This document shows positions 7,494-17,302 of a stretch of 64,000 bases of DNA, one piece after another (positions within the stretch are counted from its first letter, which is position 1; each line of letters begins with the position of its first letter). The translations under genes and the position numbers were made by a program. Under the pieces are notes generated by a model. It ran no database searches. It saw only the letters and a program-made list of their open reading frames with translations, and was not told the origin of the DNA. Source of the stretch: Belliella baltica DSM 15883. Its GTDB lineage: Bacteria > Bacteroidota > Bacteroidia > Cytophagales > Cyclobacteriaceae. Location of the stretch: positions 3,307,501 to 3,371,500 of the forward strand of contig NC_018010.1 of assembly GCF_000265405.1 (NCBI RefSeq). The letters run 5' to 3'.

Positions 7494-8240
7494 TTACTCT
7501 CTACGCCTTCCAGTTCTCCAATCAAAAAAGTCGATTAAACGCTGCTCTACCATCTTCCAACTCATGTCAAGAAACTGATGGTCTTTATTGTGTAAGTTGA
7601 ATTCAATAATCAAATCATCTAAATCTTTGTTCGAAAGATTGTATTCTGCTTTTAGTGCTGTCATCACAGAATCAGACTGAATCAAATCTAAATAATCTTT
7701 TTTTCGAGCTATAATAGCTAGTTTTCTTGCGTACTCCCTTTTGTTTCTTTCGCTTTTCATAAAGTATGAAATCGGTCCATCAATAGTAACCGCTGGAACT
7801 AAACCAGGATTATCTGCCATTCCCAAATACATTTTTCCTGGACCTGCTTTTCTATCAGAGAATCCACGCATTCCAGTTGGACTCGCTGTACCACCAACGA
7901 GATAAGGAACTCTAAATTCGTTTCCGTAAACGCTAAATTGGGGGAGTGTGCGGGCATTCAAATAAATCTCTGCAATAAAATGTCTGTCTTCACCAACGAC
8001 AACTTTATTTGGAATGTAATACTGTTTTGAAAAAAGTATGGAATCTCCTTTACTTCCTTGAAGTCTAAAATAACCTCTTGAATTGGTCAAACTGCTGTCC
8101 ATATTGGTCAAATTCACAACCCAAACACTTTCCAAATAGCCTTTGTCAAAGCCATCAATCACATTTCCAGTGATTGTCTGGGCACAAAGCTGAAAGGAAC
8201 TTGCCAAACAAAAAGTAAATAAGATTATAGAGAATTTCAC
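7494..8240 (-). CDS. Secreted protein with carboxypeptidase-D regulatory-like domain
   Basis: This 248 aa protein has an N-terminal signal peptide (MKFSIILFTFCLASSFQLCAQ). Residues about 22-100 form a beta-sandwich typical of CarboxypepD_reg-like domains: ITGNVIDG...LESVWVVNLTNMDSSLTNSRGYFRL. The C-terminal half (from about residue 115) is charged and helical and I recognise no domain there. The start is GTG 8240; no in-frame ATG precedes the signal peptide. Such proteins are envelope-associated in Bacteroidota, but this one has no TonB barrel. Confidence 0.75.
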   Translation of the reverse strand: MKFSIILFTFCLASSFQLCAQTITGNVIDGFDKGYLESVWVVNLTNMDSSLTNSRGYFRLQGSKGDSILFSKQYYIPNKVVVGEDRHFIAEIYLNARTLPQFSVYGNEFRVPYLVGGTASPTGMRGFSDRKAGPGKMYLGMADNPGLVPAVTIDGPISYFMKSERNKREYARKLAIIARKKDYLDLIQSDSVMTALKAEYNLSNKDLDDLIIEFNLHNKDHQFLDMSWKMVEQRLIDFFDWRTGRRRE

Positions 8241-8363
8241 ATCACGAAGGTAAAGTGAATTGGCTTTTGCTAAAAATTTGTTGTGTTAAAAAACATTAAG
8301 CTATTAATTCGCTAATTTAAATTTTCAAAAGAAATTGCACTTTTGCTCCAAATCAATTAGTAA

Positions 8364-9266
8364 ATGGATAAATTCAAATTAACCAGATTTGCGCCCACGC
8401 CAAGTGGATTTTTACACCTTGGAAACATCTATTCATTTTTGATTACCAAAGTTTTAGCTGAAAAATATGGGGCAAAAATTCTCCTACGCATTGATGACTT
8501 AGATCACAAAAGAACCAAAAAGAAATATATTCAGGATATTTTTGATTCTCTTGATTTTATGGAGCTTGACTATGATTTGGGACCAAGCGATTTGAAAGAC
8601 TTTAAGAAAAATTTTTCCTGCTTTAAAAGATCAAGCTTATATGATAAACATATCAAAAGATTAGTAGAAAAGAAAAGCGTTTTCGTCTGTGATTGTAGCA
8701 GAAATAAAATCGAGAAAATGAATCCCAAAGGATTTTATACAGGGTTTTGTAAAAAGAGAAAACTACCCTTTGAAACTCCCGAATCGGCATTGAGAATCGA
8801 TACACCCGTTAATCAGAAAATCAAAATTCAAACTTTAGGAGGATTGCAAGAAAGTGAAATCCCTCGAATACTTAGAGATTTTGTCATCAAGAAGAAAGAT
8901 GGAAATCCAGCTTATCAATTGCAATCAATCATTGACGACATTCATTTTGGGGTTGATTTGATAGTGAGAGGCAATGACCTTTGGGGTTCTTCATTAGCTC
9001 AAACATACCTTGCTTCACAATTAGATAAAAATGAATTTAGTCAAATTACTTTTCACCATCACGACTTGATTCTAGGTAAGAAAAAACAGAAACTTTCAAA
9101 ATCAATGGGTGATACATCCCTTCAATTTCTTAGGAAATCAGGAATGAAAAAAGAAGGTGTTTTTGAATTAATTGGACAAATGACAGGTCATTCTAAAAAA
9201 ATCAAAAACTTGGAAGACTTTTCTAAATCTTATTTAAAAACAATAGAAAAGCCGAAAATCAAATGA
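8364..9266 (+). CDS. gluQ: Glutamyl-Q tRNA(Asp) synthetase-like protein
   Basis: This 300 aa protein is the catalytic core of a glutamyl-tRNA synthetase without an anticodon-binding domain, as in GluQ/YadB, which glutamylates queuosine in tRNA(Asp). The class I HIGH motif is PTPSGFLHLGN (residues 11-21) and the KMSKS motif is KLSKS (about residue 246). A Cys-x-Cys...Tyr-x3-Cys zinc site (C109, C111, Y125, C129) matches the YadB pattern. queA, a queuosine gene, lies about 17 kb away in the same window. A perfect hairpin terminator overlaps the stop codon. Confidence 0.88.
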   Translation: MDKFKLTRFAPTPSGFLHLGNIYSFLITKVLAEKYGAKILLRIDDLDHKRTKKKYIQDIFDSLDFMELDYDLGPSDLKDFKKNFSCFKRSSLYDKHIKRLVEKKSVFVCDCSRNKIEKMNPKGFYTGFCKKRKLPFETPESALRIDTPVNQKIKIQTLGGLQESEIPRILRDFVIKKKDGNPAYQLQSIIDDIHFGVDLIVRGNDLWGSSLAQTYLASQLDKNEFSQITFHHHDLILGKKKQKLSKSMGDTSLQFLRKSGMKKEGVFELIGQMTGHSKKIKNLEDFSKSYLKTIEKPKIK

Positions 9267-9282
9267 TTTTCGGCTTTTCTTG
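9246..9282. terminator. Bidirectional terminator overlapping the gluQ stop
   Basis: A perfect 15-pair stem (9246-9260 and 9265-9279) with a four-base loop has GAAAAGCCGAAAATC as its left arm. The gluQ TGA (9264-9266) is inside the hairpin. The A/T-rich arms serve both gluQ and the convergent S10 peptidase gene ending at 9305. Confidence 0.85.
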
Positions 9283-9304
9283 TTAAAGTTAGCAATCTTT
9301 AATT

Positions 9305-10789
9305 TTAGTTTTTAGCTGGCACATCCTTACCTGGCAGGCTATTTTTAATAAATTCACGAATATCGTCATTAGATGTCTTCAAATCTTCGGATCTCAGGTA
9401 CATCATATGACCACTTCTGTATGCTTTAAAGAATAATCTGTCTTTCAATTTTCCATTTTGATCCATTTGCCACATATTGTATTTGGCATTGAAATAATCT
9501 GTACCTCCATCAAAATATCCTGATTGAGTCATGACATGAAGATACGGATTTTGACGCATGGCGTTGGCAAGTTGTTCACCTGTATTTTCATTGCTTCTAT
9601 CCCAAGGGTTAACAGGCCCAAAGAGATTATACGTCAAATCTGTTTCGTACTTTAGGACATTTCTTGCATAAAGATTGAAGGCTGGTGCAAAAGCATGATT
9701 CCAAGAAGTCAAAGCAGGATCAAAATCATAGCGCTCACCTGCATCACTTTTATCAATCCCTCTATATCTACTGTCTAATCTACCTATGGTCATTCCTTGA
9801 TCTCTCAAAAGTTCCTTCCAGAAAAAACTTGTAGGAACAGCCAAATTATGATCTAGTATTACTCTTTCGCTCAATCCTGAATAATAAGACATTTTCTTGG
9901 CGACTTCAATTCTATCTTTTGGATCCAAAGAGCCACCTTTTGCCATTGCAGGTAATACAACATCAAGGGTATAAGCCTCCACTTCTGGAAGAATTTCATC
10001 TAAGTCTTTCGCTTGAAGATCAGCAGGAAGCACTTTATGATACCATGCGGTAGCAGCGTAATAAGGAAGGTAATTAGCATCTGAAACTGGTTCGTTTCTC
10101 TCTAGTCCCATAGGAGTTGGAGACACTAAAATCACACCATTGAAATACATCCAATGAGAATTCTGAAGTTGAGAAACTAACCCAGCTACCCTCGTGGTGC
10201 CATAACTCTCGCCAATCAGATATTTTGGTGAAGCCCATCTATTTTGTCTGGTTACAAAGGTATTTACCCAATCTGCCAAGTACTTGATATCAGCATTTAT
10301 CCCGAAAAATGTTGATCGAGGTGTTTCTTTATCAACAATCCTAGAATACCCAGTATTAACTGGATCTACGAAAACAATATCTGCAACATCCAAAATTGAA
10401 TGTGGATTTTCGCTGTAACCATAAGGCTGAAGTGGATAGCCTTCATCATCAATATTCAATTTGAAAGGTCCAGTGTAGGCTAAGTGCATCCAAATCGACG
10501 CTGAACCTGGCCCTCCATTGAATGAAATTACTAAAGGTCTTGATGCTCGATCAGAGACATCTGACCTTTCATAGTAGGTATAAAATAATGAAGCTATCGG
10601 CTTTCCGTCTTCATCCCAAACAGGCATCGTTCCAGCCGTGGCTTTATAGGGAACCCTTTTGCCATTGATTGTTACTTCATTGTTTGTTACTTTGGAAGAT
10701 TCAACAGCTATTTGTCTCGTTTCTTGTGCCGAAACATACGTCAAGCTCAAAAGAAACAATGAAGCAATCAGTAAGTATTTTTTGATCAT
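9305..10789 (-). CDS. S10 family serine carboxypeptidase, secreted
   Basis: This 494 aa protein has a signal peptide (residues 1-21, ending YVSAQ). It has the S10 signature NGGPGSASIW and the nucleophile motif GESYGT with Ser195; the triad is completed by Asp427 (YFDGGTD) and His461 (SGHMMY). S10 enzymes remove C-terminal residues at acidic pH; Bacteroidota homologues are periplasmic or secreted. The start is ATG 10789. An IS66 copy sits 32 bases upstream of the start, so the native promoter has probably been separated from the gene. Confidence 0.92.
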   Translation of the reverse strand: MIKKYLLIASLFLLSLTYVSAQETRQIAVESSKVTNNEVTINGKRVPYKATAGTMPVWDEDGKPIASLFYTYYERSDVSDRASRPLVISFNGGPGSASIWMHLAYTGPFKLNIDDEGYPLQPYGYSENPHSILDVADIVFVDPVNTGYSRIVDKETPRSTFFGINADIKYLADWVNTFVTRQNRWASPKYLIGESYGTTRVAGLVSQLQNSHWMYFNGVILVSPTPMGLERNEPVSDANYLPYYAATAWYHKVLPADLQAKDLDEILPEVEAYTLDVVLPAMAKGGSLDPKDRIEVAKKMSYYSGLSERVILDHNLAVPTSFFWKELLRDQGMTIGRLDSRYRGIDKSDAGERYDFDPALTSWNHAFAPAFNLYARNVLKYETDLTYNLFGPVNPWDRSNENTGEQLANAMRQNPYLHVMTQSGYFDGGTDYFNAKYNMWQMDQNGKLKDRLFFKAYRSGHMMYLRSEDLKTSNDDIREFIKNSLPGKDVPAKN

Positions 10790-10813
10790 AATATTTGGAT
10801 TTATTTTTTACTA

Positions 10814-10821
10814 AAATAGAA
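10814..10821. repeat. 8-base target-site duplication, left side of IS66 copy 1
   Basis: AAATAGAA directly precedes the left terminal repeat and recurs at 12406-12413 after the right one. Eight bases is the usual IS66 duplication length. Confidence 0.95.
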
Positions 10822-12405
10822 GTAACTACTCAGGTTGTAAATTAGCTATATGATTTAGATTTTCTAAGATATTTCCCGAACGTTTGATCAGGGTATCCAC
10901 GACGGATCTTATAACACAGAAGTTTTCAGCTCCATTGTTGGATTTGAACTGTCCTGATATTTTTTGTTTCACCTTGATGTTGCGTATGGCTCTTTCAGAG
11001 GCATTGTTATCCGGTGGTACTTTTTGGTGATAGAGAAAAGTAAAAAGTGACTTTCTGTATTTCAGGAGTCTTTTTTGTAGGGATACTGCTTCTTTATGTT
11101 TTGACTCTACAGGTTGGGCGAGTAGGTTATCCATCTTCTCTTCAATGGAAGCAATACTCCTGCTATTCTCTGTATCCGGTAGTTTTTGAGTTTTCTCTTT
11201 AGTGAGATAGCTTCCCTGAACAGGGCCCTAAGGCTGTCAGCCCATTTTAGATTTATAGCGTTCAACAATGTAGTTGAGCTCCCTAAGCAGATGTGCACAA
11301 CAAAGCTGGTGCAGATTTTCCGAATAGTTGAAGTACGCCCTCCATGCATCGTGGCACAATACTGCCTTTCCGAACCCATCGGGAAAATGTGTATTCATCG
11401 CCTTAAGTCCACGTGATTCAGATATAGCTTAACAGGGTGAGTTCCTCGGTCTGATAAGTCCAGACCCACTGTTTGTTTCCATCCACTTTAGCCCCAGTCT
11501 CGTCTAGCTCCTATCACAGGACTTTTAGAGACTGCCGTCTTTATCTTTGCATATATTGGTGCAGACTTGCGGGCAAACCTACCGATAATGTTATCGATAC
11601 TCCCCTCGCTGAGATTAATACCGAAGCAGTCCCTGAGAAGTTCTTTCATCCTTCTATAGGGAATATACTGTCTGGCATGCAGATAACCGACAATGGTTTC
11701 AACACCGCTCCCGTACTGTATGGGGGCATTGATATTGTCAGGGAATGACCCACTGATCTTTTCTCCACAGGAACAGTTTTTGGAAAAGATTCTATGCTCG
11801 GTACATACCACTTTAATCACAGGAAGATCCAGGACCTGTCTTTTGGAGGACAGTTCTGCTGGAACCGCCGACAGATCACCACCACAGCAGGTACAGAATA
11901 AAGGGATGTGGTTTTCTATTATGTCCGGGGAGGATGTCATTTCAAGGGTATGGCCTTTGTGTCCAGGCTGACCGCCGGTTTTGCGCCCTGTATCCTGACG
12001 GAGACTCTGATTTTTTTTGGGGCGGTTCTCGTCTTTTGAAGGGGGAACCGAGCTGTTGCGGCTGTTTTTGGGATTACGGTAACGGGCAAGCTCATTTTCC
12101 AAATCGGATACCCTAGATTTTAAAGACTTGACCTGCTCCATAAGCTGGAGGTTCATCTTGATCAGTTCCTGAATAAGCGTATCTCTGTGGTCCAATATCC
12201 TATAGAAATGTTTCCTGAATATCAGCACATAATCCCATGAATACCAATAATCCACGCTGTTTTTCCCCACAAAAAATGTGGATAAACCAACTTTAAAGCT
12301 GATTTTCGTACATTCACATACAAATACGCATCAATACACCACAGAGGGCAACAAGACTCCAAATACTTGAATATTGGTCAGTAAATAATGTACCTGAGTA
12401 GTTAC
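10822..12405 (-). mobile_element. IS66-family insertion sequence, copy 1 (inactive)
   Basis: This 1584-base element is bounded by the inverted repeat GTAACTACTCAGGT and flanked by the duplication AAATAGAA. It is nearly identical to the copy at 27826-29408 but in the opposite orientation. It carries only the large transposase gene, without the tnpA and tnpB accessory genes, as in the ISBst12 subgroup of IS66. Relative to the intact copy I count four coding indels, one upstream indel in a T-run and about ten substitutions. Confidence 0.95.
10826..12270 (-). pseudogene. IS66 transposase, frameshifted
   Basis: The coding frame matches the intact copy from GTG 12270 to the codons just before the first catalytic Asp. 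An extra base near 11505 (GGAGCT-A-GACGAG on the gene strand) then shifts the frame and it stops at 11488. Further +1 insertions lie near 11430 and 11246, and a -1 deletion in an A-run near 11185. After that the last 102 residues, including the SERAIR catalytic Glu, are again readable. No active protein can be made. Its transcription direction points into the S10 peptidase gene. Confidence 0.93.
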
Positions 12406-12413
12406 AAATAGAA
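12406..12413. repeat. 8-base target-site duplication, right side of IS66 copy 1
   Basis: AAATAGAA matches 10814-10821 exactly, so the two ends are from one insertion event. Confidence 0.95.
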
Positions 12414-12481
12414 AACTCAATTCATATCCCGTAATGAAATTTTTGAAAGGTTTAAATAAGATGCCGAGAGGAAAAGATGCA

Positions 12482-12909
12482 TCAGTTTTGATGCCTTATA
12501 TTACTTGCTGCGGAAACTAATTTAGCTATGATTACTGCTAGATAAAGAATTCCTATTGCAGATAAGAAAACTGAAAGCATTTTGGTAGGTACATTTAGTG
12601 GGAAAATTTCTCCATAACCTACAGTAGTAATACTGACTAAACTATAATAGATATAGGAAACATAGTCTCTATCATCTCCATATAACACGACCTCCCCCCC
12701 AATAGTAGAGCCCGTCAAATAATAAATAATTTCAAATCCAAAAGAAAGAATAATGCCAAGAAAATGATATTCAAAAACAAAACATTATCTGACTCAACAT
12801 CAATAAATACAGGCATGATAAAAACTGTAAATACTAAAACTATTAGTAACGTCACAAAGCTCGTATCTGAAATCCAGTAATTTTTTATTCTTATCAATGT
12901 GTTTTTCAT
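12482..12909 (-). pseudogene. K+ channel (pore-loop family), broken reading frame
   Basis: Two reading frames together encode one ion channel. The N-terminal frame (12909-12715) starts with MKNTLIRIKNYWISD and has two hydrophobic helices. The C-terminal frame (open from about 12774, ending at 12482) reads through FGFEIIYYLTGSTIGGE into the pore helix and selectivity filter TTVGYGE, then a last helix SVFLSAIGILYLAVIIAKLV. The frames overlap and differ by one base. This could be a single frameshift, or an internal deletion if the parent family has extra helices. As it stands no single start gives the whole channel. Confidence 0.75.
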
Positions 12910-13224
12910 AATTGCTTAATTTTTGAATTATTAAAAAGAACCTGAAATTAGATTAACTCAAGGATTTAAGAGTAATTTGAAAAATTCAGTTAAACATAAA
13001 TCTTCATATCATATTTTTTTAGGTGAAAATAGCAATTTTAAAGTAATTAGCTTTAGAATATTGAATCGATAAAAATTTAATTAAACTGAAAATCATACAT
13101 TTAAACATTATATTAAGAATCTTATATAAACAAATTTCAATTATTCTGCGAATATTAAAGTAATTTCAGACATAATAAATCTTTTAAACAATTTAGGGGG
13201 TAAAATTTAAATAACTCAATTAGC
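12910..13224. other. AT-rich spacer between the channel gene and the antiporter gene
   Basis: This 315-base region separates divergent genes. It is almost entirely A and T, with a GGGGG run just before the antiporter start. I see no open reading frame, RNA gene, strong hairpin or convincing promoter pair; promoters for both sides must lie here. Confidence 0.6.
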
Positions 13225-14712
13225 ATGAACCTTACCATTGAAAACATCTTATTTATTGGATCAATTTTACTTTTTTTAAGCATTCTTGCAGGAAAAACCT
13301 CTTATAAATTCGGTGTCCCTACGCTAGTTTTATTCCTATTGATAGGTATGATAGCTGGCTCGGATGGTTTAGGTATACAATTCAATAACCCTGAAATAGC
13401 ACAATTTATAGGTATTGTTTCTTTAAATTTCATACTTTTTTCTGGAGGTTTAGATACCAATTGGAAATCAATCAAGCCAGTTCTTGGTCAAGGGATTGCT
13501 CTTTCTACCATAGGTGAATTTCTAACTGCAGCATCATTAGGAGTTTTTGTTTGGGCAATATCCGATTTTTCAATTTATGAGGGACTACTCCTTGGAGCTA
13601 TCGTATCTTCAACTGATGCTGCTGCAGTATTTTCCATTTTGAGGTCAAAAAGTTTGGCACTTAAATATAGGTTAAGGTCAACTTTAGAGTTAGAAAGCGG
13701 TAGTAATGATCCCATGGCTTATGTAATGACCATTGCTTTTCTTGGATTAGTCATTAATCCAAACATGGGCTTTCTATCTTTAATCGTTTTATTTTTTCAA
13801 CAAATGATCCTTGGTGCAGTACTAGGCTTGGGTTTTGGATGGTTAAGTAAAATAGCAGTTAATAAAATCAACTTAGGTTTCGAAGGGTTGTATCCAGTTT
13901 TAGTTATTTCCTTGATGTTTATTACTTTTTCCTTTACTGATTTGGTGGGGGGCAACGGGTTTCTAGCAGTTTATCTTTGCGCAGTATATTTAGGTAATCA
14001 GGAATTAATCCACAAAAAGACAATCCTTAGGATGTTTGATGGCATAGCTTGGCTGATGCAGATCGTACTCTTTTTAACTTTGGGACTTTTAGTAAATCCA
14101 ACTGATATTATTCCACTTCTTAGCTTAGGACTAGCAGCTTCTGCATTTTTAATTTTTGTTTCTAGACCATTTGGGGTTTTTATGACCCTCTTGCCTTTCA
14201 AAATGAAGATTCGAAGGAAATGGTACATTTCATGGGTTGGTCTAAGAGGCGCTGTCCCAATCGTATTTGCAACCTATCCGCTAATCGCTGGAATAGAAAA
14301 AGCTCATACAATATTTAACATAGTTTTTTTCATTTCTCTAACATCGGTATTGGTACAAGGCACCACCCTTTCTGTAGTAGCCAGGTGGTTGAAAGTTGCT
14401 CTTCCAGAAAAACTTAAACCCAAAAATCCAATTGATTATATCAATAGTGAATCTCCAAAAACAGCAATGGCAGAAATAGATATTCCTGAAAATCATTTGA
14501 TAGTAGGAAAGAAAATTTTGGATTTAGGATTTCCAAAAAATGCAATAATCGCAATGCTTAGGAGAAAAGGTGAGTTTATTACTCCGTCAGGCAATACAGA
14601 GATTTTGGCGAATGACCAGCTGTTAGTCTTAGCCGAAAACGAACTTTCTTTAAGTAATGTTTATAAAACCTTAGGCATTTTACAACCTGAAACAGAAGAT
14701 GAGGAACAATAA
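13225..14712 (+). CDS. K+/H+ antiporter (CPA1, NhaP2/CvrA type) with C-terminal RCK_C domain
   Basis: This 495 aa inner-membrane protein has about twelve hydrophobic segments in residues 5-400. It has CPA1 motifs such as SSTDAAAVFSIL, containing the TD pair, and ELESGSNDPMAYVMT, containing the ND pair of the transport site. Residues about 420-485 (GKKILDLGFPKNAIIAMLRRKGEF...NDQLLVLAENE) form a TrkA-C/RCK_C ligand-binding domain, as in NhaP2/CvrA. It likely exports K+ or Na+ in exchange for protons. It sits a few kilobases from the mrp operon and beside a decayed K+ channel. Confidence 0.9.
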   Translation: MNLTIENILFIGSILLFLSILAGKTSYKFGVPTLVLFLLIGMIAGSDGLGIQFNNPEIAQFIGIVSLNFILFSGGLDTNWKSIKPVLGQGIALSTIGEFLTAASLGVFVWAISDFSIYEGLLLGAIVSSTDAAAVFSILRSKSLALKYRLRSTLELESGSNDPMAYVMTIAFLGLVINPNMGFLSLIVLFFQQMILGAVLGLGFGWLSKIAVNKINLGFEGLYPVLVISLMFITFSFTDLVGGNGFLAVYLCAVYLGNQELIHKKTILRMFDGIAWLMQIVLFLTLGLLVNPTDIIPLLSLGLAASAFLIFVSRPFGVFMTLLPFKMKIRRKWYISWVGLRGAVPIVFATYPLIAGIEKAHTIFNIVFFISLTSVLVQGTTLSVVARWLKVALPEKLKPKNPIDYINSESPKTAMAEIDIPENHLIVGKKILDLGFPKNAIIAMLRRKGEFITPSGNTEILANDQLLVLAENELSLSNVYKTLGILQPETEDEEQ

Positions 14713-14739
14713 AAAAATCCCGACCATCAAGCCGGGATT
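14711..14739 (-). terminator. Intrinsic terminator of ppc
   Basis: A seven-pair stem AATCCCG / CGGGATT (14716-14722, 14733-14739) with a ten-base loop is followed on the minus strand by a run of T. It starts seven bases after the ppc stop. It may also stop antiporter transcripts, though no T-run follows on the plus strand. Confidence 0.75.
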
Positions 14740-14745
14740 GTAAAT

Positions 14746-17301
14746 TTAAGCTGCGTTTCTTGCCGCATTGATTATTCCAAACATTGTACGTAATATCAAT
14801 TTCTGCAAGACTGGGTCTTCTTTTCCTGAATCTAACATAGTTTGGATTGCATACTGTTGTATTGTAATCAAAGGAAGTACGATCTTTTCTCTAATTGCAA
14901 TTGACTCTTTAGAAGTTTGATTATCTTGAAGGAGGGTTTCCATTCCTGACACCTCTAAAATCAATCTTAATGTCCGCTCATATTCTTCAAACATCAATTT
15001 CCATAAATCTGCATATTTAGGATTTCCTTTCAGATAAGCGGTTGATTTGTAAAAGGATTTGGCCAATGACTGCATACTATTCCCTAATAAAGATCTAAAG
15101 AAAAGTGAATCGTTATAAAGCGCTTGAGCTTTCTCAAACTCACCTTCTTTTTTTAAGGCTTCCAATGCAGCCCCGACTCCAAAAAATCCCGGTATATTTT
15201 GTTTCATCTGAGCCCAAGAACCTACGAAAGGTATTGCTCTTAAGTCATCAAACTTCAACCCTGCATCCTTACCTCTTTTCAAAGGTCTAGATCCAATATT
15301 AACTTGTCCAAAATACTTAAGCGGTGTCACATGCTCCAAATAGGGAAGAAACTGTGGATGATTTTTGAAATCTTTGTAAAACTGATACGAAACATCTGCC
15401 ATTTTATTGATCAAAACGCGTTGGCTATCAGTAAGTGTTTTTTCAGAAGATGGATAAAGTTCATTTTCTATTCCCGCACAAAGCAATTGCTCTAGGTTGT
15501 AAGTACAAGAAACTTGCTTGCCATAGTTTGAAGAAATAGTCTGACCTTGAATGGTAATCTGTATTTCTTTATTCTCAACTTGCGGACCTAGGGAAGCATA
15601 GAAATTATGCATGTTTCCTCCACCTCTAGCTGGAGGTCCTCCCCTGCCATCAAAGAAAATAACTCCAATATCATATAATCTTGAGATTTTTGTCAACTCT
15701 TCTTTAGCAAGCAAGATTGACCAATTTGCACGAATGTAGCCTCCATCTTTTGTTCCATCTGAGAAACCAAGCATAATAGATTGCTTTTGTTTTCTAAATT
15801 TCAAATGCTTTGCATAAGCTTCATTTTTATAGAGCTCTTCCATTATTTTAGGTGCCTGAGCCAAATCTTCAATAGTCTCAAATAATGGAACAATATCCAA
15901 TGGAAGCTCACCTTTATTGTGTGGCAGACTGAGTTGCGCAAGTTTAAAAACTTCTAAAACATGAAGCGCAGACCGACAATTAGAAATAATATAACGATGC
16001 AAACCATCTTCCCCATTTTCCTTTTGAACAGATTGAATTGCATCAAAGCTCTTAAGCATTTCCTTGTGAAAATCATCTTTGACCTGACTTACTTTTGAAA
16101 GCTTATCAAAGTCAAAAAGATAACTGATTTTCTCTTCACTACTCAATTTATGATAGTTTTGAAGCTCTTTTTCTCCGAGTTCCACCTCGATGATTTCGTC
16201 CCAAAGACCATCATGTTTCCTGCTGTCTTGACGAACATCCATGTTTGCAAAATGGAAACCAAAAATTTTGACTTTGAGTATAAACTCGTCCAATTGTTCT
16301 AAAAACAACCCTTCATGATGCTCAACAAGGGCACTTCTTGCTTCTAACAAATCATTTAAAAGGTCTGTTTTTGTTCTGTAAACACCCTGATCTTCAAACA
16401 AAGAATTGAAAAGGCCATTTTCAACTTTGAGCATAATTGGCTCTACATGCTTGAAAGTCAATCTTCTTCTAATCAACCTAATATCTCTATAATAACATCT
16501 AAGAATCCATTTTTGAAGTCTTTCTGCTACTTTCACCGTAATATCATGTGTCACAAATGGATTCCCGTCACGATCTCCTCCTGGCCAAAAACCAACTTTG
16601 AGTAATCCTGGGTTATCCCATTCATGAAGAGGAATTTCAAGTCTATTCAATAATCTTGTAAGGATATCAGGGATACTTTTATAAAAAACATTAGTCAAAA
16701 ACCAAATCAAACTGACTGCTTCATCTAATGGGGATGGCTTATCTTTATTGATAAATCCAGTTTTCCCCAATTGCTGAAGCAAAAGGTTGATGTTTCCCAA
16801 GTCATTATTTTTTATTGCAGTTTCGAGGTCGGTAATGATACCCAATACATTACCAGGGTAGAATTGTGTAGGGTGAGCAGTAAGGGTTAGCCTAACAGAA
16901 AAATTCTTAAGTTTCTCTATCAAAGCTTCTTTTTTCTTATCATTCTCAACTCGATTAATTAAAGCTGCAACACTTCCCTTTCCTTTCAAATCATGGATTT
17001 TGTCAAATGCGGCATCTTCTATGGAATCAAAAAGTACTACCTGCCTTTCAACATATTGCACCATTTTGAAAAGAAGATTATGTCGATCATCCTCAGATTG
17101 ACTTCCCATCAGCTCATCAAAAAAGTTTCTTATAATCTCTTTAGGAGTTTTATCTTTTTGATATCCTTCTTCACATTTACTCGCCAAAATCGGCAAGAGT
17201 GTTCCTGTTCTATTAATATCACTAAATGGCAAGTCCAAAAAAAGACTATTGTAGATTGTAAATCTTTTGGCTACTTCAGTTTGATAATTATTCTTCAACA
17301 T
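14746..17301 (-). CDS. ppc: Phosphoenolpyruvate carboxylase
   Basis: It carboxylates phosphoenolpyruvate to oxaloacetate, replenishing the TCA cycle. The 851 aa chain is slightly short for the family (about 880-930). The catalytic motifs are clear: LTAHPTQFYPG (the usual LTAHPTE, with Gln in place of Glu), WPGGDRDGNPFVT, GFSDGTKDGGYIRANW, and FFDGRGGPPARGGGN. The C-terminus ends in ARNAA rather than the usual RNTG. It starts at ATG 17301. Divergence from the E. coli type is moderate and seems lineage-specific. Confidence 0.93.
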   Translation of the reverse strand: MLKNNYQTEVAKRFTIYNSLFLDLPFSDINRTGTLLPILASKCEEGYQKDKTPKEIIRNFFDELMGSQSEDDRHNLLFKMVQYVERQVVLFDSIEDAAFDKIHDLKGKGSVAALINRVENDKKKEALIEKLKNFSVRLTLTAHPTQFYPGNVLGIITDLETAIKNNDLGNINLLLQQLGKTGFINKDKPSPLDEAVSLIWFLTNVFYKSIPDILTRLLNRLEIPLHEWDNPGLLKVGFWPGGDRDGNPFVTHDITVKVAERLQKWILRCYYRDIRLIRRRLTFKHVEPIMLKVENGLFNSLFEDQGVYRTKTDLLNDLLEARSALVEHHEGLFLEQLDEFILKVKIFGFHFANMDVRQDSRKHDGLWDEIIEVELGEKELQNYHKLSSEEKISYLFDFDKLSKVSQVKDDFHKEMLKSFDAIQSVQKENGEDGLHRYIISNCRSALHVLEVFKLAQLSLPHNKGELPLDIVPLFETIEDLAQAPKIMEELYKNEAYAKHLKFRKQKQSIMLGFSDGTKDGGYIRANWSILLAKEELTKISRLYDIGVIFFDGRGGPPARGGGNMHNFYASLGPQVENKEIQITIQGQTISSNYGKQVSCTYNLEQLLCAGIENELYPSSEKTLTDSQRVLINKMADVSYQFYKDFKNHPQFLPYLEHVTPLKYFGQVNIGSRPLKRGKDAGLKFDDLRAIPFVGSWAQMKQNIPGFFGVGAALEALKKEGEFEKAQALYNDSLFFRSLLGNSMQSLAKSFYKSTAYLKGNPKYADLWKLMFEEYERTLRLILEVSGMETLLQDNQTSKESIAIREKIVLPLITIQQYAIQTMLDSGKEDPVLQKLILRTMFGIINAARNAA

Positions 17302-17302
17302 T

